Shown piece after piece: positions 18,148 through 28,251 of a stretch of DNA of 53,767 bases. The DNA is from Viridibacillus arvi (GTDB taxonomy: Bacteria; Bacillota; Bacilli; Bacillales_A; Planococcaceae): assembly GCF_001274945.1 (NCBI RefSeq), contig NZ_LILB01000008.1:391695-445461 (forward strand). Reading direction: 5' to 3'. The notes below the pieces were generated by a model, which saw only the letters and a program-made list of their open reading frames with translations, made no database searches and was not told the DNA's origin. The position numbers and the translations under genes were made by a program. Each line of letters opens with the position of its first letter. Positions within the stretch are counted from its first letter, which is position 1.

Positions 18148-18899
18148 GCTATTTGGCATTATCCTTAACATTGATTTTCGTACTTATTCCATTAATTTTA
18201 TCAAAAACTTTAAAACTCGGATTAGAAAAAGATACATTTATTGCAACGATAAGATCTATTATCCAGTTACTTGCTGTCGGCTATGTATTAAAATTTGTTT
18301 TTGATTCCAATCATTTTATCTATATATTCTTAATGATTGCTTTGATGATTGGAACTGCTACATTAAACGCACGTAAAAAAGGTAAGTCCATAGACGGGAT
18401 TACGTGGAAAATTGCTGTTACTTTACTGACTGTTGAAGTATTGACGCAAGCCATACTACTAGGCTTCCACATTGTACCCGCAACTGCACAATATATCATT
18501 CCAATTAGTGGAATGATCATCGGAAACTCCATGGTACTATCCATATTATTCTTAAATCGTTTCACAGCTGAAATGCATGCTCATCGTGATCAAGTAGAGC
18601 TTATTTTATCATTAGGTGGAACACCAAAACAGGCTATTCATCATCAATTAATTAGTGCCATTAAGGCAAGTATGATTCCAACTATAGAAAGCCAAAAAAC
18701 GATTGGGCTTGTCCAACTTCCAGGCATGATGAGTGGTCAAATCATTGCTGGCGCTGACCCGATCCAGGCAGTGCAGTTTCAATTACTAATCGTTTTCATC
18801 TTGCTTACGACAGCGGCTGTATCGAGTATTTTCCTTGGTTTTTTGTCCTATCCAACATTGTTTAATAGTCGCATGCAAATGTTGAAAGAAAAATTTTAA
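18144..18899 (+). CDS. fetB: UPF0014 family permease, FetB/YbbM type
   Basis: 251 residues with about seven hydrophobic segments. The central GMIIGNSMVLSILFLNR and the later LPGMMSGQIIAGADPIQAV stretches are signatures of the FetB/STAR2 family. It forms the membrane part of the exporter with the ATPase encoded just upstream (4-bp ATGA overlap, so translation is coupled). A terminator follows at once, so this is a two-gene operon. Confidence 0.87.
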   Translation: MSYLALSLTLIFVLIPLILSKTLKLGLEKDTFIATIRSIIQLLAVGYVLKFVFDSNHFIYIFLMIALMIGTATLNARKKGKSIDGITWKIAVTLLTVEVLTQAILLGFHIVPATAQYIIPISGMIIGNSMVLSILFLNRFTAEMHAHRDQVELILSLGGTPKQAIHHQLISAIKASMIPTIESQKTIGLVQLPGMMSGQIIAGADPIQAVQFQLLIVFILLTTAAVSSIFLGFLSYPTLFNSRMQMLKEKF

Positions 18900-18901
18900 T
18901 T

Positions 18902-18942
18902 AAAAAGCTTCTTCTCTATACGTCTTAGAGAAGAAGCTTTTT
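18902..18942 (+). terminator. Terminator of fetAB
   Basis: 16-bp perfect stem (18902-18917 with 18927-18942) with A and T runs at the ends. It may also stop the convergent FMN reductase transcript. Confidence 0.92.
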
Positions 18943-18972
18943 GTCATAATAATTGTACTGGGGAGCTATATA

Positions 18973-19527
18973 TTATTTAGTATGTTTGTCGTAAAAAGCT
19001 ATAAAGTTATCTACTACAGTATCAAGGAATGCAATTGTACTTTCATCTGTTAGTTCGCCAGCTTCGTTTAATTTCGTATGAACCGCACCTATATATACTT
19101 CATTACCTGGCAGTAGTACCGGCGCTAAAGCTGGATTTGAAAGTATTGCACGTAAATGGATTTGTGCACGAACACTTCCTAAAACACCCATTGATGAACC
19201 TACAATGAATCCCAGTTTATCTTTGATTGTATTATCTCCACCACGTGATAACCAGTCAATTGCATTTTTCAATGCACCTGGAATGGAATAGTTATATTCA
19301 GGAACAGCAAATAATACTGCATCAGAATCTTTAACATCCGCTTTAAAAGCTGTTGCACCGGCTGGTGGATTGTTTTCAATATCAATCGAGAACATTTCAA
19401 CATCATTAATTAATACTGGTGTAATATCCAATTTGTTTGCATAGCGTTTTTTCATGAAGTTTACAAGTTTTAAATTATTTGAAGTTGAGCTAGTTGAACC
19501 TATTATTGCTTTTACTTTAATAGTCAT
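18973..19527 (-). CDS. NADPH-dependent FMN reductase / azoreductase-like flavoprotein
   Basis: 184 residues with a flavodoxin-like fold. IIGSTSSTSNN near the N-terminus is the FMN phosphate loop, and AVPEYNYSIPGALKNAIDW (near 95-113) is the hallmark of the FMN_red family. Members reduce flavins, quinones, chromate or azo compounds, usually as part of oxidative or quinone stress defence; the natural substrate here is unknown. Single gene with AAGGAAG upstream of ATG 19527. Confidence 0.85.
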   Translation of the reverse strand: MTIKVKAIIGSTSSTSNNLKLVNFMKKRYANKLDITPVLINDVEMFSIDIENNPPAGATAFKADVKDSDAVLFAVPEYNYSIPGALKNAIDWLSRGGDNTIKDKLGFIVGSSMGVLGSVRAQIHLRAILSNPALAPVLLPGNEVYIGAVHTKLNEAGELTDESTIAFLDTVVDNFIAFYDKHTK

Positions 19528-19716
19528 TTAATGTCTACTTCCTTTTCTATTTTAAAATTTTGTAACAAGTAAAGCATATACCTTGAAAATGGAATGTTCC
19601 AATAATTTGACTCAGTAGCAAAAAAATACCTTCTATAGCATGCGCAATTTTATAAATATCAATAAGTTTTCGGTGATTTTTTTGCAATCGACTATAAAAA
19701 AAGAAAACAATAATAA

Positions 19717-19744
19717 AAACGTGAGGTTTATTATCCTCACGTTT
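19717..19744 (-). terminator. Terminator of the catalase gene
   Basis: 10-bp perfect stem (19717-19726 with 19735-19744) directly after the catalase stop, followed by an A/T-rich run. Confidence 0.88.
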
Positions 19745-19748
19745 CATT

Positions 19749-21332
19749 TTAATACGGCTCTGCGTCATGTCCTTTTTCAATGGCATCTTCAGGAGCCTTA
19801 TCTCCATCATTATTTGCTAAAGGTCTTTGCGTAGATGAGTGTTTATTGGCATTTTGTAGTCCCTCTTTTAGTCTACGGCCGTAATCTTCATCTGCTTCCT
19901 CTGCTAATGCAATCATTGCCTTTTGGATCTTTTCATCACAACTAGATAAATCACCGATAAGATTTTCTAGAAGCTCATCTTTTTCCCAGTCTTCAAAATT
20001 ACGATACGTTTCCCCTGCTTGTTTCGTATTACTTTGACGATCGATGGATTCATGTACTAAATTACCTTCAATAAATGGTGTATACTCTTTTGCATTTTGT
20101 TTAGCCTCGTGCAAGCCACCAAGCATGGATGGCTCATAGTTAATATGTGGATTCTGACCAGGCGCTAAATCACGCTTATATAACATTTGACCACCATTTT
20201 GGTTTGTAGCAACACGTTTCTTCGGTGCATTAATCGGGAGTTGTAAATAGTTTGCTCCAACACGATGACGCTGTGTGTCTGAATAAGAAAACGTTCTACC
20301 TTGCAACATTTTATCATCAGAGAAATCGAGTCCATCAACTAATACGCCTGTTCCAAACGATACTTGTTCTACTTCTGCAAAAAAATCTTCAGGATTTTTA
20401 TTTAATACCATCTTCCCTACAGGATGCCAAGGAAATTGATCTTCAGGCCACAGCTTCGTATCATCTAAAGGATCAAAGTCGAGTTCTGGATGTTCTCCAT
20501 CAGACATGATTTGAACATTTAATTCCCATTCTGGATAATCTCCATTTGCAATCGCATCATATAAATCTTGAGTAGCATGGTTAAAATTTTTAGCTTGAAT
20601 TTCTTCAGCTTCCTGTTGCGTCAAATTCTTTATTCCTTGTTTTGGTTCCCAGTGATATTTGATCAAAACGGCTTCTCCATCACTATTCACCCATTTATAC
20701 GTATTCACCCCAGATCCTTGCATCATTCGGTAATTTGCAGGAATTCCCCAAGGTGAATAGATAAAAGTGACCATATGGAATGATTCCGGTGAACTTGCAC
20801 AAAAATCAAAAAAGCGCTCAACATCTTGTATATTCGTAATAGGATCCGGCTTAAATGCATGAATCATATCAGGAAATTTCATAGCATCACGAATAAAGAA
20901 GATCTTTATATTATTCCCTACTAGATCCCAGTTACCATCTTCAGTATAAAATTTCACTGCAAATCCTCGGGGATCACGCAAAGTTTCTGGTGAATGATTT
21001 CCGTGTATTACAGTTGAAAAACGAACAAAAACTGGCGTTTGCTTCCCTTTGTCTTGAAATACCTTTGCTCTAGTAAATTTCGACACAGGATCATTACCTA
21101 CAGTTCCATACGTTTCAAAATAGCCGTGTGCTCCAGCACCACGAGCATGTACTACACGTTCGGGTGTACGCTCTCTATCAAAATGACTCATTTTCTCTAG
21201 GAAATCATAATTTTCTAAAGTAGCCGGCCCACGATTACCAACAGTTCTCAAGTTTTGATTGTTTGTAATAGGATGCCCTTGTCTATTGGTAAGCGTGTCT
21301 TCCTCTTCAATATGATTATCATTATGTGTCAT
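19749..21332 (-). CDS. Haem catalase (monofunctional, KatX-like)
   Basis: 527 residues. It disproportionates hydrogen peroxide. Active-site His lies in [14 protein letters not shown], distal Asn in WDLVGNN, and the haem-ligand Tyr in [12 protein letters not shown]. The C-terminal extension (about 480-527) is longer than in B. subtilis KatA (483 residues) and closer in size to the spore catalase KatX, an inference from length only. ATG 21332 is preferred to the upstream start at 21365 because AGGAGG lies 7 bp before it. Expected to be cytoplasmic or spore-associated. Confidence 0.9.
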   Translation of the reverse strand: MTHNDNHIEEEDTLTNRQGHPITNNQNLRTVGNRGPATLENYDFLEKMSHFDRERTPERVVHARGAGAHGYFETYGTVGNDPVSKFTRAKVFQDKGKQTPVFVRFSTVIHGNHSPETLRDPRGFAVKFYTEDGNWDLVGNNIKIFFIRDAMKFPDMIHAFKPDPITNIQDVERFFDFCASSPESFHMVTFIYSPWGIPANYRMMQGSGVNTYKWVNSDGEAVLIKYHWEPKQGIKNLTQQEAEEIQAKNFNHATQDLYDAIANGDYPEWELNVQIMSDGEHPELDFDPLDDTKLWPEDQFPWHPVGKMVLNKNPEDFFAEVEQVSFGTGVLVDGLDFSDDKMLQGRTFSYSDTQRHRVGANYLQLPINAPKKRVATNQNGGQMLYKRDLAPGQNPHINYEPSMLGGLHEAKQNAKEYTPFIEGNLVHESIDRQSNTKQAGETYRNFEDWEKDELLENLIGDLSSCDEKIQKAMIALAEEADEDYGRRLKEGLQNANKHSSTQRPLANNDGDKAPEDAIEKGHDAEPY

Positions 21333-21415
21333 AAAATAGCCTCCTTGAATGTCTTCACAATCCATCTTGTCCTGTATTTTAATGAATTAAACATTTGCAG
21401 CTATCTGGGGAACTT

Positions 21416-21539
21416 ATTTAACCTACTCGCTATCTCTTTTGACTCACTCGGGCTCTCTTTTAACCTACTCGCTCTTTCTTTTAACTCACTCGGGCTCCCT
21501 TTTAACCTACTCGCCCTCTTTTGACTCATTCGGGCTCTC
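21416..21539. repeat. Alternating A/B tandem repeat, about 21 bp per unit (42-bp higher-order period)
   Basis: Six units alternate: type A (TTTAACCTACTCGCT...CTC) at 21416-21436, 21458-21478 and 21500-21518, and type B (TTTTGACTCACTCGGGCTC..) at 21437-21457, 21479-21499 and 21519-21539. A and B share TTTTRACYYACTCG but differ in the following bases. The array lies between the catalase start and the desR terminator. It keeps a reading frame open because 21 is a multiple of 3, but there is no start signal, so I do not call a gene. Confidence 0.9.
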
Positions 21540-21582
21540 TTTCATTCAACTATCCTCTATCAGTAATTTTTCCAACAAAAAA

Positions 21583-21603
21583 AGCACCTCACAAGGAGAT
21601 GCT
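21583..21603 (-). terminator. Terminator of the des operon
   Basis: 8-bp stem (21583-21590 with 21596-21603, one G-U in the RNA) and a seven-base U-run on the minus strand. Confidence 0.88.
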
Positions 21604-21655
21604 AATTAATTTAAAATATGGATTTATATAAAACTTACTTAGCCAGCCTATTGTT

Positions 21656-22261
21656 CTATTTGTTCCATCCTTTTTCCTTAAAACGAGCGATAGCTTCAAT
21701 TCGATTGCTTACTTCTAGTTTGTCTAAGATGGTTGAAATATAGTTTCGCACGGTACCGGGCGAAAGAAAAAGCTCCCCCGCGATTTCCTTCGTCGTTTTA
21801 CCCTCCGCTACTAGCTCAAGTACTTCACTTTCACGTTCTGTGAGCGGATTTTCAATAGTCTCTTCATAAACAATATCGATTAACTCAGGTGCATATAGTC
21901 GTCTGCCTTCCACAATTACACGGATAGAATTTACAAGTTCTTCAATAGGGCTGTCTTTTAATAAATAACCACGCACACCCGCTTTACGAGCGCGTTCGAA
22001 ATAACCTGGACGCGCAAAAGTAGTTAAGATGATAATCTTACAAGGATGATCTTGTAATTCTTCAGCAGCATCTAGCCCGGTTTTCAAGGGCATTTCAATA
22101 TCCATAATACAAATATCAGGATTATGCTCCTCTACAAGCGCGACAGCTTCAGCACCATTTTTGCCAATGCCGACTACTTCCATATCATCTTCCATATTGA
22201 GTAAAGATTTCATAGCACCTAATAGCATACCTTGATCTTCAGCTATGACGATTTTAATCAT
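21656..22261 (-). CDS. desR: Response regulator DesR (NarL/LuxR family)
   Basis: 201 residues. The N-terminal receiver has the phosphoacceptor Asp54 in CIMDIEMPLK; the C-terminal LuxR-type helix-turn-helix is LTERESEVLELVAEGKTTKE onward. The first residues (MIKIVIAEDQGMLLGAMKSLLN) closely follow B. subtilis DesR. I use ATG 22261, with GGGAAG 8 bp upstream, rather than GTG 22270. It overlaps the kinase gene by 8 bp. In the known system phosphorylated DesR activates the desaturase gene in the cold. Confidence 0.92.
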   Translation of the reverse strand: MIKIVIAEDQGMLLGAMKSLLNMEDDMEVVGIGKNGAEAVALVEEHNPDICIMDIEMPLKTGLDAAEELQDHPCKIIILTTFARPGYFERARKAGVRGYLLKDSPIEELVNSIRVIVEGRRLYAPELIDIVYEETIENPLTERESEVLELVAEGKTTKEIAGELFLSPGTVRNYISTILDKLEVSNRIEAIARFKEKGWNK

Positions 22262-23405
22262 GTTGGTCACTTCCCTTTTGATGTGTGATGACGACAGGTA
22301 CAGTAATATTAAGCACTGTGCCGTTTTGTTCAGTAATTTGCAGATTTCCGTTGACGAACTCTAATCGTTCTCGCATGCCATTCAAACCATTACCTTCTGA
22401 TTTCTCTTTTTTGGCTGATAGACCCACACCATTATCTGCAATGATAATCTGTAATTCATTTTTATTTTGGGCGAATGTAATTTCACACTTCGATCCATCA
22501 CTATGTTTCACTATATTATTAACAGCTTCCTTTAGACACATGCTTAGAACGTTTTCAACGATTGTTGGAACTTTATCAAAATTAGGGTCTCCTACAATCG
22601 TCAATTCCATTTCTGCTGCATCTAAAATTTGCTGAATACGGACAAGTTCATCATGTAACTTCACTGTACGCATATCTGCTACAAGTTCGCGTACTTCCTT
22701 CAAAGCAATACTTGCTGTTTGGCGAATATCTTTTAATTCCATCACTGCAGCCTGTGGATCCTTTTCCACTAAACGTGCAGCTAAATCACTTTTCAAACCA
22801 ATCATGGAAAGCTTTTGCCCGAGGGTATCATGCAAATCACGCGCAATACGCTGGCGTTCTTCATAGATACTAAGCTCAGAAATACGTTCTTTTGCCGACT
22901 CTAGTTGTCCCTCAAGTTTTTCACGTCTATTCCAGTTATATAAATTAAATGGTAATAGTACCGTTCCAATAACCGAAATAATGATAAAGTGAATTTGAGG
23001 AAGAAACAAGTCAATTTCAATGAAAAACCCTGCTACTATCGCGCCTATTGTAAAAGCGATATGTAAGCCATACATAATATAAAACCCTACAGTATTACGG
23101 ATATTCCCAATAAAAAACGCTGTAAATAATGATAGATAAACATAACCAAAAAGTAATGTCATCGCAACATTAATTATCATTTCAAAGGATACCCACATAT
23201 ATACGAGTCCATTGTGTGATCTATGTGAAAAACGATATGAAACAAAATATAAAAGTAAAATTGAAATCCCTATCGTTATTTCTAAAAATGAAGATGACCT
23301 AAATATGAAAAAGAACGGTAGTAAACAGAAAATTACCCAAGCATAGATACTTAGCCAAGGACTTTTCGGGAAAATACTAAACCAGCTCAGCATAAATTCA
23401 TTCAC
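22254..23405 (-). CDS. desK: Thermosensor histidine kinase DesK
   Basis: 383 residues. About five membrane segments (roughly 20-155) form the membrane-thickness thermosensor. The HisKA_3 dimerisation domain shows the phosphorylated His192 in ERQRIARDLHDTLGQ, and a HATPase_c domain follows (N-box KEAVNNIVKHS, G-box NGLNGMRERLEF). B. subtilis DesK has the same layout. The start is either GTG 23405 or ATG 23393; neither has an ideal ribosome binding site. It controls DesR (overlapping gene) and through it the desaturase upstream. Confidence 0.92.
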   Translation of the reverse strand: MNEFMLSWFSIFPKSPWLSIYAWVIFCLLPFFFIFRSSSFLEITIGISILLLYFVSYRFSHRSHNGLVYMWVSFEMIINVAMTLLFGYVYLSLFTAFFIGNIRNTVGFYIMYGLHIAFTIGAIVAGFFIEIDLFLPQIHFIIISVIGTVLLPFNLYNWNRREKLEGQLESAKERISELSIYEERQRIARDLHDTLGQKLSMIGLKSDLAARLVEKDPQAAVMELKDIRQTASIALKEVRELVADMRTVKLHDELVRIQQILDAAEMELTIVGDPNFDKVPTIVENVLSMCLKEAVNNIVKHSDGSKCEITFAQNKNELQIIIADNGVGLSAKKEKSEGNGLNGMRERLEFVNGNLQITEQNGTVLNITVPVVITHQKGSDQHD

Positions 23406-23451
23406 CGCCCCATCTAATTGCCCCTATTATATCAAATGTCATATAAACAAA

Positions 23452-23483
23452 AACAGCCATCTCTGTTTAAAGAAATGACCGTT
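23452..23483 (-). terminator. Intra-operon terminator between des and desK
   Basis: 13-bp stem in the RNA with several G-U pairs (23452-23464 with 23471-23483) followed by GTTTTTG. It would let most transcripts end after des, giving more desaturase than kinase/regulator. Confidence 0.65.
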
Positions 23484-23491
23484 TTTCATAC

Positions 23492-24544
23492 TTAGCTTGC
23501 TTTTTTCATAGGTACTTCTTGATTTTTTGACAAACGATCATGTTCATCTACTAACCTTTGTACAGATTTGAAAGTCACAAAGGCTTTATGTGATGGATCA
23601 TATAATTTATAACGTAATGATTCTAAACTTGTTTTGATAGTTACTGTTGTAGCTTTTTGAAGTGGCGGTACTTTTTCATGTGCTTCTTCTAATAAGTAAT
23701 TTGGTACACGTGGTGATAGATGATGCACGTGATGGAAACCAATATTACCTGTTACCCATTGTAAAACTAGTGGCAATTTATAGTATGAACTTCCTTCAAT
23801 CGCTGCTTTTACATAATCCCACTCAGACTCTTCTTCAAAATATGAATCTTCAAATGTATGTTGAATGTAGAATAACCAAATTCCTAATGCACCAGCTACA
23901 AACATCGTCGTACCATGTACGATTAAAAATGCTGTCCATCCGGCAGTCATCACGAGCGTAGTTGCTAATGCTACGATAATAATATTTGATAGATACGTAT
24001 TCATACGCTCTTTTCGTTTTGCATCCTTACGATTAAAACGACTTGAAATTAAAACTAAATATAGTGGTCCTAATCCGAACATTACAAGCGGGTTACGGTA
24101 AGCACGATATTTGAATCGTTCCTTTTTTGATGCTGCAATGTACTCATCAATTGTCATCACCCAAATGTCACCAACACCACGTTTATCTAAATTTGAACTT
24201 GTTGCATGGTGAATTGCGTGTTCACGTTTCCATTTTTCATAAGAAAACAATGTTAATACTCCAGTTAATGTACCAACGATATCTGTTGCTTTTTTATTTT
24301 TAAAAAATGACCCGTGAGTACAATCATGAAATATAATGAATGTACGAACTACAAAACCTGCTGCGACTATACTTAAGCCAACCGATGCCCAAACAGAAAC
24401 TGGAACTAATAGATACGCTGCTGTCCATAAGATTATAAGTGGTAGCAAAGTGTTAACCATTTGCATAATACTTTTATTCAAATGAGACTTAGCGAATGGT
24501 GCGACGTCCTTACGTAATTGCTTCGTCTTTTCTATATTATTCAT
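23492..24544 (-). CDS. des: Acyl-lipid (delta-5 type) fatty acid desaturase
   Basis: 350 residues, as in B. subtilis Des. It inserts a cis double bond into membrane phospholipid acyl chains after a temperature drop. The three di-iron histidine boxes are visible: HDCTHGS, HAIHH and HHVHH, set between membrane helices. It is the first gene of the des–desK–desR set. A palindrome at 24633-24650 upstream is a good candidate for DesR binding. Confidence 0.93.
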   Translation of the reverse strand: MNNIEKTKQLRKDVAPFAKSHLNKSIMQMVNTLLPLIILWTAAYLLVPVSVWASVGLSIVAAGFVVRTFIIFHDCTHGSFFKNKKATDIVGTLTGVLTLFSYEKWKREHAIHHATSSNLDKRGVGDIWVMTIDEYIAASKKERFKYRAYRNPLVMFGLGPLYLVLISSRFNRKDAKRKERMNTYLSNIIIVALATTLVMTAGWTAFLIVHGTTMFVAGALGIWLFYIQHTFEDSYFEEESEWDYVKAAIEGSSYYKLPLVLQWVTGNIGFHHVHHLSPRVPNYLLEEAHEKVPPLQKATTVTIKTSLESLRYKLYDPSHKAFVTFKSVQRLVDEHDRLSKNQEVPMKKAS

Positions 24545-24619
24545 GTGATGTCCCTCACTTTTCTTCGCTTTTATATATTCTCATCTTAAAACTTATAGTT
24601 ACATGTTAGTAGATATAGT

Positions 24620-24650
24620 TGTCATGATTAACATATGACATCTGTCATAT
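24620..24650. promoter_or_regulatory. Candidate DesR operator upstream of des
   Basis: ATATGACA-TC-TGTCATAT (24633-24650) is an 8+8 inverted repeat, and a third half-site TGTCAT lies at 24620-24625, itself an inverted partner of ATGACA 24635-24640. Three half-sites 76-107 bp before the des start fit binding of two DesR dimers upstream of the promoter. The assignment to DesR rests on position and symmetry. Confidence 0.6.
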
Positions 24651-24780
24651 AGCAAGTCTTAATACTTGGTAATAATATCGAAAAATCCACTTGATACTAC
24701 TTACTTTGTTGTTTAATAGCCATCATTAAATAATTATGATGGCTTCTCGAAAAAAACCTACAATTTATCTAAAAGAACGC

Positions 24781-24815
24781 AAAAAGCGAGATGGCTTAAA
24801 ACCATCTCGCTTTTT
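24781..24815 (-). terminator. Terminator of yitJ–metH
   Basis: 14-bp stem (24781-24794 with 24802-24815) ending in a U-run on the minus strand, immediately after the metH stop. Confidence 0.92.
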
Positions 24816-24816
24816 C

Positions 24817-27800
24817 TTATTCTACATTGAAATATCTTGCATCAGGATGTGCGAAAACAATTGCTGAAACGGATGCTTCTGGTGACATCATAAATTCCTC
24901 TGTAAGATGTACACCTATATCTTCTGGCTTGATCAAACCAAATAGTTTCGATTGATCTTCTAAATTTGGACACGCTGGATAGCCAAATGAAAAACGCTGT
25001 CCTTGATATTTTGCTGCAAAACGGTCCCGCATTGTGAAATCGGTGGCATCTGGGAATCCCCATTGGTCTCGAATTTCTTGATGGATGCGTTCTGCAAACC
25101 CTTCTGCTAATTCCAGAGCTGTTGCTTGGAATGCATGACTTTCAAGGAATTTCCCTTGCTCTTTCAAACGCGCTGCAGCCTCACGTACACCGTGCCCAGC
25201 CGTTACTTGCATAAAAGCAACATAATCCATTTCCCCACTATCAACTGTTTTCAAGAAATCAGCTAAACATAAGTACGGCGCCTTATTTTGACGTGGGAAA
25301 GTAAAGCGCTCAATAACGGTCTTACTATTTTTTGGGTCATAAATGACTACATCATCTCCGTCTGCTTGTGCGGGAAAGAATTGATACATACCTGATGGAT
25401 TTAACATACCTGATTCCAAGAATTCTGTTACTAAATCATATAATTCAACTGCTCGAGAATCACCTTTTTCAAGCATTTCATCGCTATATCCTCTTAAACC
25501 TAAGTGATGGCCAATTAATGTACGCATATTCACATATGGATACAAATGGGATACTGAATAGTCTTTTAATACATGTCGTCGTAAATCAGTCGGTACAAAA
25601 ACCGGTGCATCTGAACGTACTGTTTTAATCGGTTTTTCTGCTATAGCAACAGCTGGTCTTGCAGCGCGCTTTTCTTCTGATGCTGCACGTTTTTCAATTG
25701 CGTCTTCTAACTCATGTAGCAATTCACCTTTATCATCACTTTGCAGTCTGTTAGCTAACTCAAGACCATGCATTGCATCTTTTGCATACATTACTGGACC
25801 ATCATATTCTGCTGCGATTTTCGTTTCGGTAAAGCGTCTTGATAATGCCGCTCCACCTACAAGCATTGGAGTAATGATGCCTGCATCCTTGAAATCTTGC
25901 GCAGTAATCACCATCTGCTGTGCTGATTTTACGAGTAATCCTGATAATCCAACGATATCTGGATGTTCTTTTTTAATAACTTCAATTAGTGCTTGAGGTG
26001 TAACTTTAATACCAACATCAATTACCTTATAACCATTATTACTTAAAATAATATCAACAAGGTTTTTTCCAATATCATGTACATCACCTTTAACAGTTGC
26101 TAATATTACTTTCCCTTTACCAGTGTCATTTTCATTTTTTTCCATGAACTGTTCTAGGAATGATACAGACGCTTTCATAACTCCAGCACTTTGTAGTACC
26201 TCGGCTACGATTAACTGGTTATCATTGAACAAACGTCCAACTTCAGCCATTCCTGTCATCAAAGGTCCATTAATAATTTCTAACGGTGAATCGTACATGT
26301 TCATTGCAGCTTCTAAATCAGGGATTAGCCCTTCTTTTGTACCTTCAATAATATAATATGCTAGTCGCTCGGGTACTGTTTTCGGAATATCATCTTCGGT
26401 CTTTTCTTTCTTTTTGTCACGGTAGAAATCCGTAAAATCAGCTAGTGTTTTATCGTTTGTTTTATAGATTAAATCATTTGCTAAGTTAATCTCACCTTCT
26501 GGAATTGAAGCATAGCGTTCTAATTTCTCTGTATTTACAATTGCATAATCTAGCCCGGCTTGTGTACAGTGATATAGATAGACAGCGTTTAATACTTCAC
26601 GTCCAACTGGCGGTAAACCAAACGATACATTACTAACACCTAAAATAGTTAATACTCGAGGCATTTTTTCTTTGATTAAGCGAATGCCTTCAATCGTTTC
26701 TTCAGCTGCTCCTATATATTGTTCATCACCCGTGCCAACTGGAAATACAAGAGGATCGAAAATAATGTCTTCTGGTGCGATTCCCCATTTATTCACTAGC
26801 AGGTCATAAGAACGTTCAGCAACTTTTAATTTACTATGGCGGTCAACAGCCATTCCTTTTTCATCAATTGTGCCGATAACGATAGATGCACCGTATTTTT
26901 TCACTATTGGTAAAACAGCATCATAACGCTCTTCTCCGTCCTCTAAATTGATAGAGTTTATGATTGCTTTCCCTTGGGAATATTTCAGTGCTTCTTCAAT
27001 TACCTTTTCATCCGTTGAATCGATTACAAGAGGAACTTTTACCTTCTTTACCACTTCCGTCATGAAGTTTTTCATATCTTCAAGTTCATCACGGTCAGGG
27101 TTTGCTAAGCAAATATCCATTACGTGCGCACCGTTTTTCACCTGGGCACGAGCAATTTCTGCCGCTTCTTCAAATTTACCTTCTATTATTAAACGCTTAA
27201 ATTTTCGCGAACCAATAACATTTGTACGCTCTCCAACAAATAATGGGCGCATTGAATCATCATAAATAAGCGGTTCAATTCCCGCTACGACATGACCATG
27301 CTCAGCTTCAGGCATTTGACGGGGCTGCTTATTTTCTACTACTTTACGGATTGATTTAATGTGCTCAGGCGTCGTACCACAACAACCCCCAACGATATTT
27401 AACCAACCTTTATCCGCAAAACCTTCAAGCTTTTTAGATAATGATTCTGGAGTTTCATGATAATGCCCTTCTTCATCTGGTAAACCTGCATTCGGATAAC
27501 AACTAACATAGCTTGTTGCTAATTCTGAAAGCGAGCGTAAATGATCTGTCATAAATTCAGGCCCTGTAGCACAGTTCAACCCTACTGATAACGGTTTAAT
27601 ATGTTCAATTGAAATATAAAAGGCTTCTATACTTTGCCCTGCCAGAGTAGTACCCATAGGTTCGATTGTTCCCGAAATCATCACAGGTAGCTCTTTACCA
27701 AGCTCTTCAAATGCTTGTTTAATACCTAAAGTACCAGCCTTAACATTCAGCATATCTTGACTTGTTTCAAGTAATAATAAATCCGCTCCACCTTCAATTA

Positions 27801-28251
27801 ATGCCTTTGCTTGCACGTAAAAGTCATGTAATAGCTCATCAAATGTAATCCCCCCCGTTACTGATAAGGTTTTAGTTGTTGGTCCCATTGCACCAGCAAC
27901 ATAACGAGGCCATTCAGGTGTTGACAATTCATCCGCTACTTTTTTAGCAATTTGCACGGCTAATAAGTTAATTTCATGCGCTTGATCATCCAGTGCATAT
28001 TCATTTAACACTACAGGAGTTCCACCAAATGTATTCGTACTAATAATATCTGAACCCGCCTCTAAATAAGCCCGATGTACATTTTCGATCACGTCAGGTC
28101 GTGTAATATTCAAATATTCATTACAGCCATCATATTCATCTCCACCAAAATCCTCTGGTGTTAAATTAGCATTTTGGAGCATTGTCCCCATTGCACCGTC
28201 TAATATAAGAATATGTTGTTGGAGTCGTTCTTTAATTGGTTGTTTTAACAT
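24817..28251 (-). CDS. metH: Cobalamin-dependent methionine synthase
   Basis: 1144 residues with all four modules in order: homocysteine-binding domain (about 1-320; zinc cysteines in VGLNCATG and GGCCGTT), pterin/methyl-THF domain (about 340-600), cobalamin cap and Rossmann domain with the lower-ligand His in GDVHDIGKN (about 640-860), and C-terminal SAM-dependent reactivation domain (about 900-1140). It methylates homocysteine to methionine. It overlaps yitJ by 20 bp, so the two are cotranscribed under the S-box riboswitch; YitJ supplies the 5-methyl-THF. Confidence 0.96.
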   Translation of the reverse strand: MLKQPIKERLQQHILILDGAMGTMLQNANLTPEDFGGDEYDGCNEYLNITRPDVIENVHRAYLEAGSDIISTNTFGGTPVVLNEYALDDQAHEINLLAVQIAKKVADELSTPEWPRYVAGAMGPTTKTLSVTGGITFDELLHDFYVQAKALIEGGADLLLLETSQDMLNVKAGTLGIKQAFEELGKELPVMISGTIEPMGTTLAGQSIEAFYISIEHIKPLSVGLNCATGPEFMTDHLRSLSELATSYVSCYPNAGLPDEEGHYHETPESLSKKLEGFADKGWLNIVGGCCGTTPEHIKSIRKVVENKQPRQMPEAEHGHVVAGIEPLIYDDSMRPLFVGERTNVIGSRKFKRLIIEGKFEEAAEIARAQVKNGAHVMDICLANPDRDELEDMKNFMTEVVKKVKVPLVIDSTDEKVIEEALKYSQGKAIINSINLEDGEERYDAVLPIVKKYGASIVIGTIDEKGMAVDRHSKLKVAERSYDLLVNKWGIAPEDIIFDPLVFPVGTGDEQYIGAAEETIEGIRLIKEKMPRVLTILGVSNVSFGLPPVGREVLNAVYLYHCTQAGLDYAIVNTEKLERYASIPEGEINLANDLIYKTNDKTLADFTDFYRDKKKEKTEDDIPKTVPERLAYYIIEGTKEGLIPDLEAAMNMYDSPLEIINGPLMTGMAEVGRLFNDNQLIVAEVLQSAGVMKASVSFLEQFMEKNENDTGKGKVILATVKGDVHDIGKNLVDIILSNNGYKVIDVGIKVTPQALIEVIKKEHPDIVGLSGLLVKSAQQMVITAQDFKDAGIITPMLVGGAALSRRFTETKIAAEYDGPVMYAKDAMHGLELANRLQSDDKGELLHELEDAIEKRAASEEKRAARPAVAIAEKPIKTVRSDAPVFVPTDLRRHVLKDYSVSHLYPYVNMRTLIGHHLGLRGYSDEMLEKGDSRAVELYDLVTEFLESGMLNPSGMYQFFPAQADGDDVVIYDPKNSKTVIERFTFPRQNKAPYLCLADFLKTVDSGEMDYVAFMQVTAGHGVREAAARLKEQGKFLESHAFQATALELAEGFAERIHQEIRDQWGFPDATDFTMRDRFAAKYQGQRFSFGYPACPNLEDQSKLFGLIKPEDIGVHLTEEFMMSPEASVSAIVFAHPDARYFNVE

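Noticed and set aside
21377-21391. PerR-like box TTTTAATGAATTAAA upstream of catalase
   Set aside because: It has the 7-1-7 shape but differs from TTATAATNATTATAA at several positions; in such AT-rich DNA this is weak evidence.
21255-21524. Plus-strand ORF across the 21-bp repeat array with a 7-residue repeat
   Set aside because: The frame is open only because 21 is divisible by 3; no ribosome binding site, and it overlaps the catalase start.
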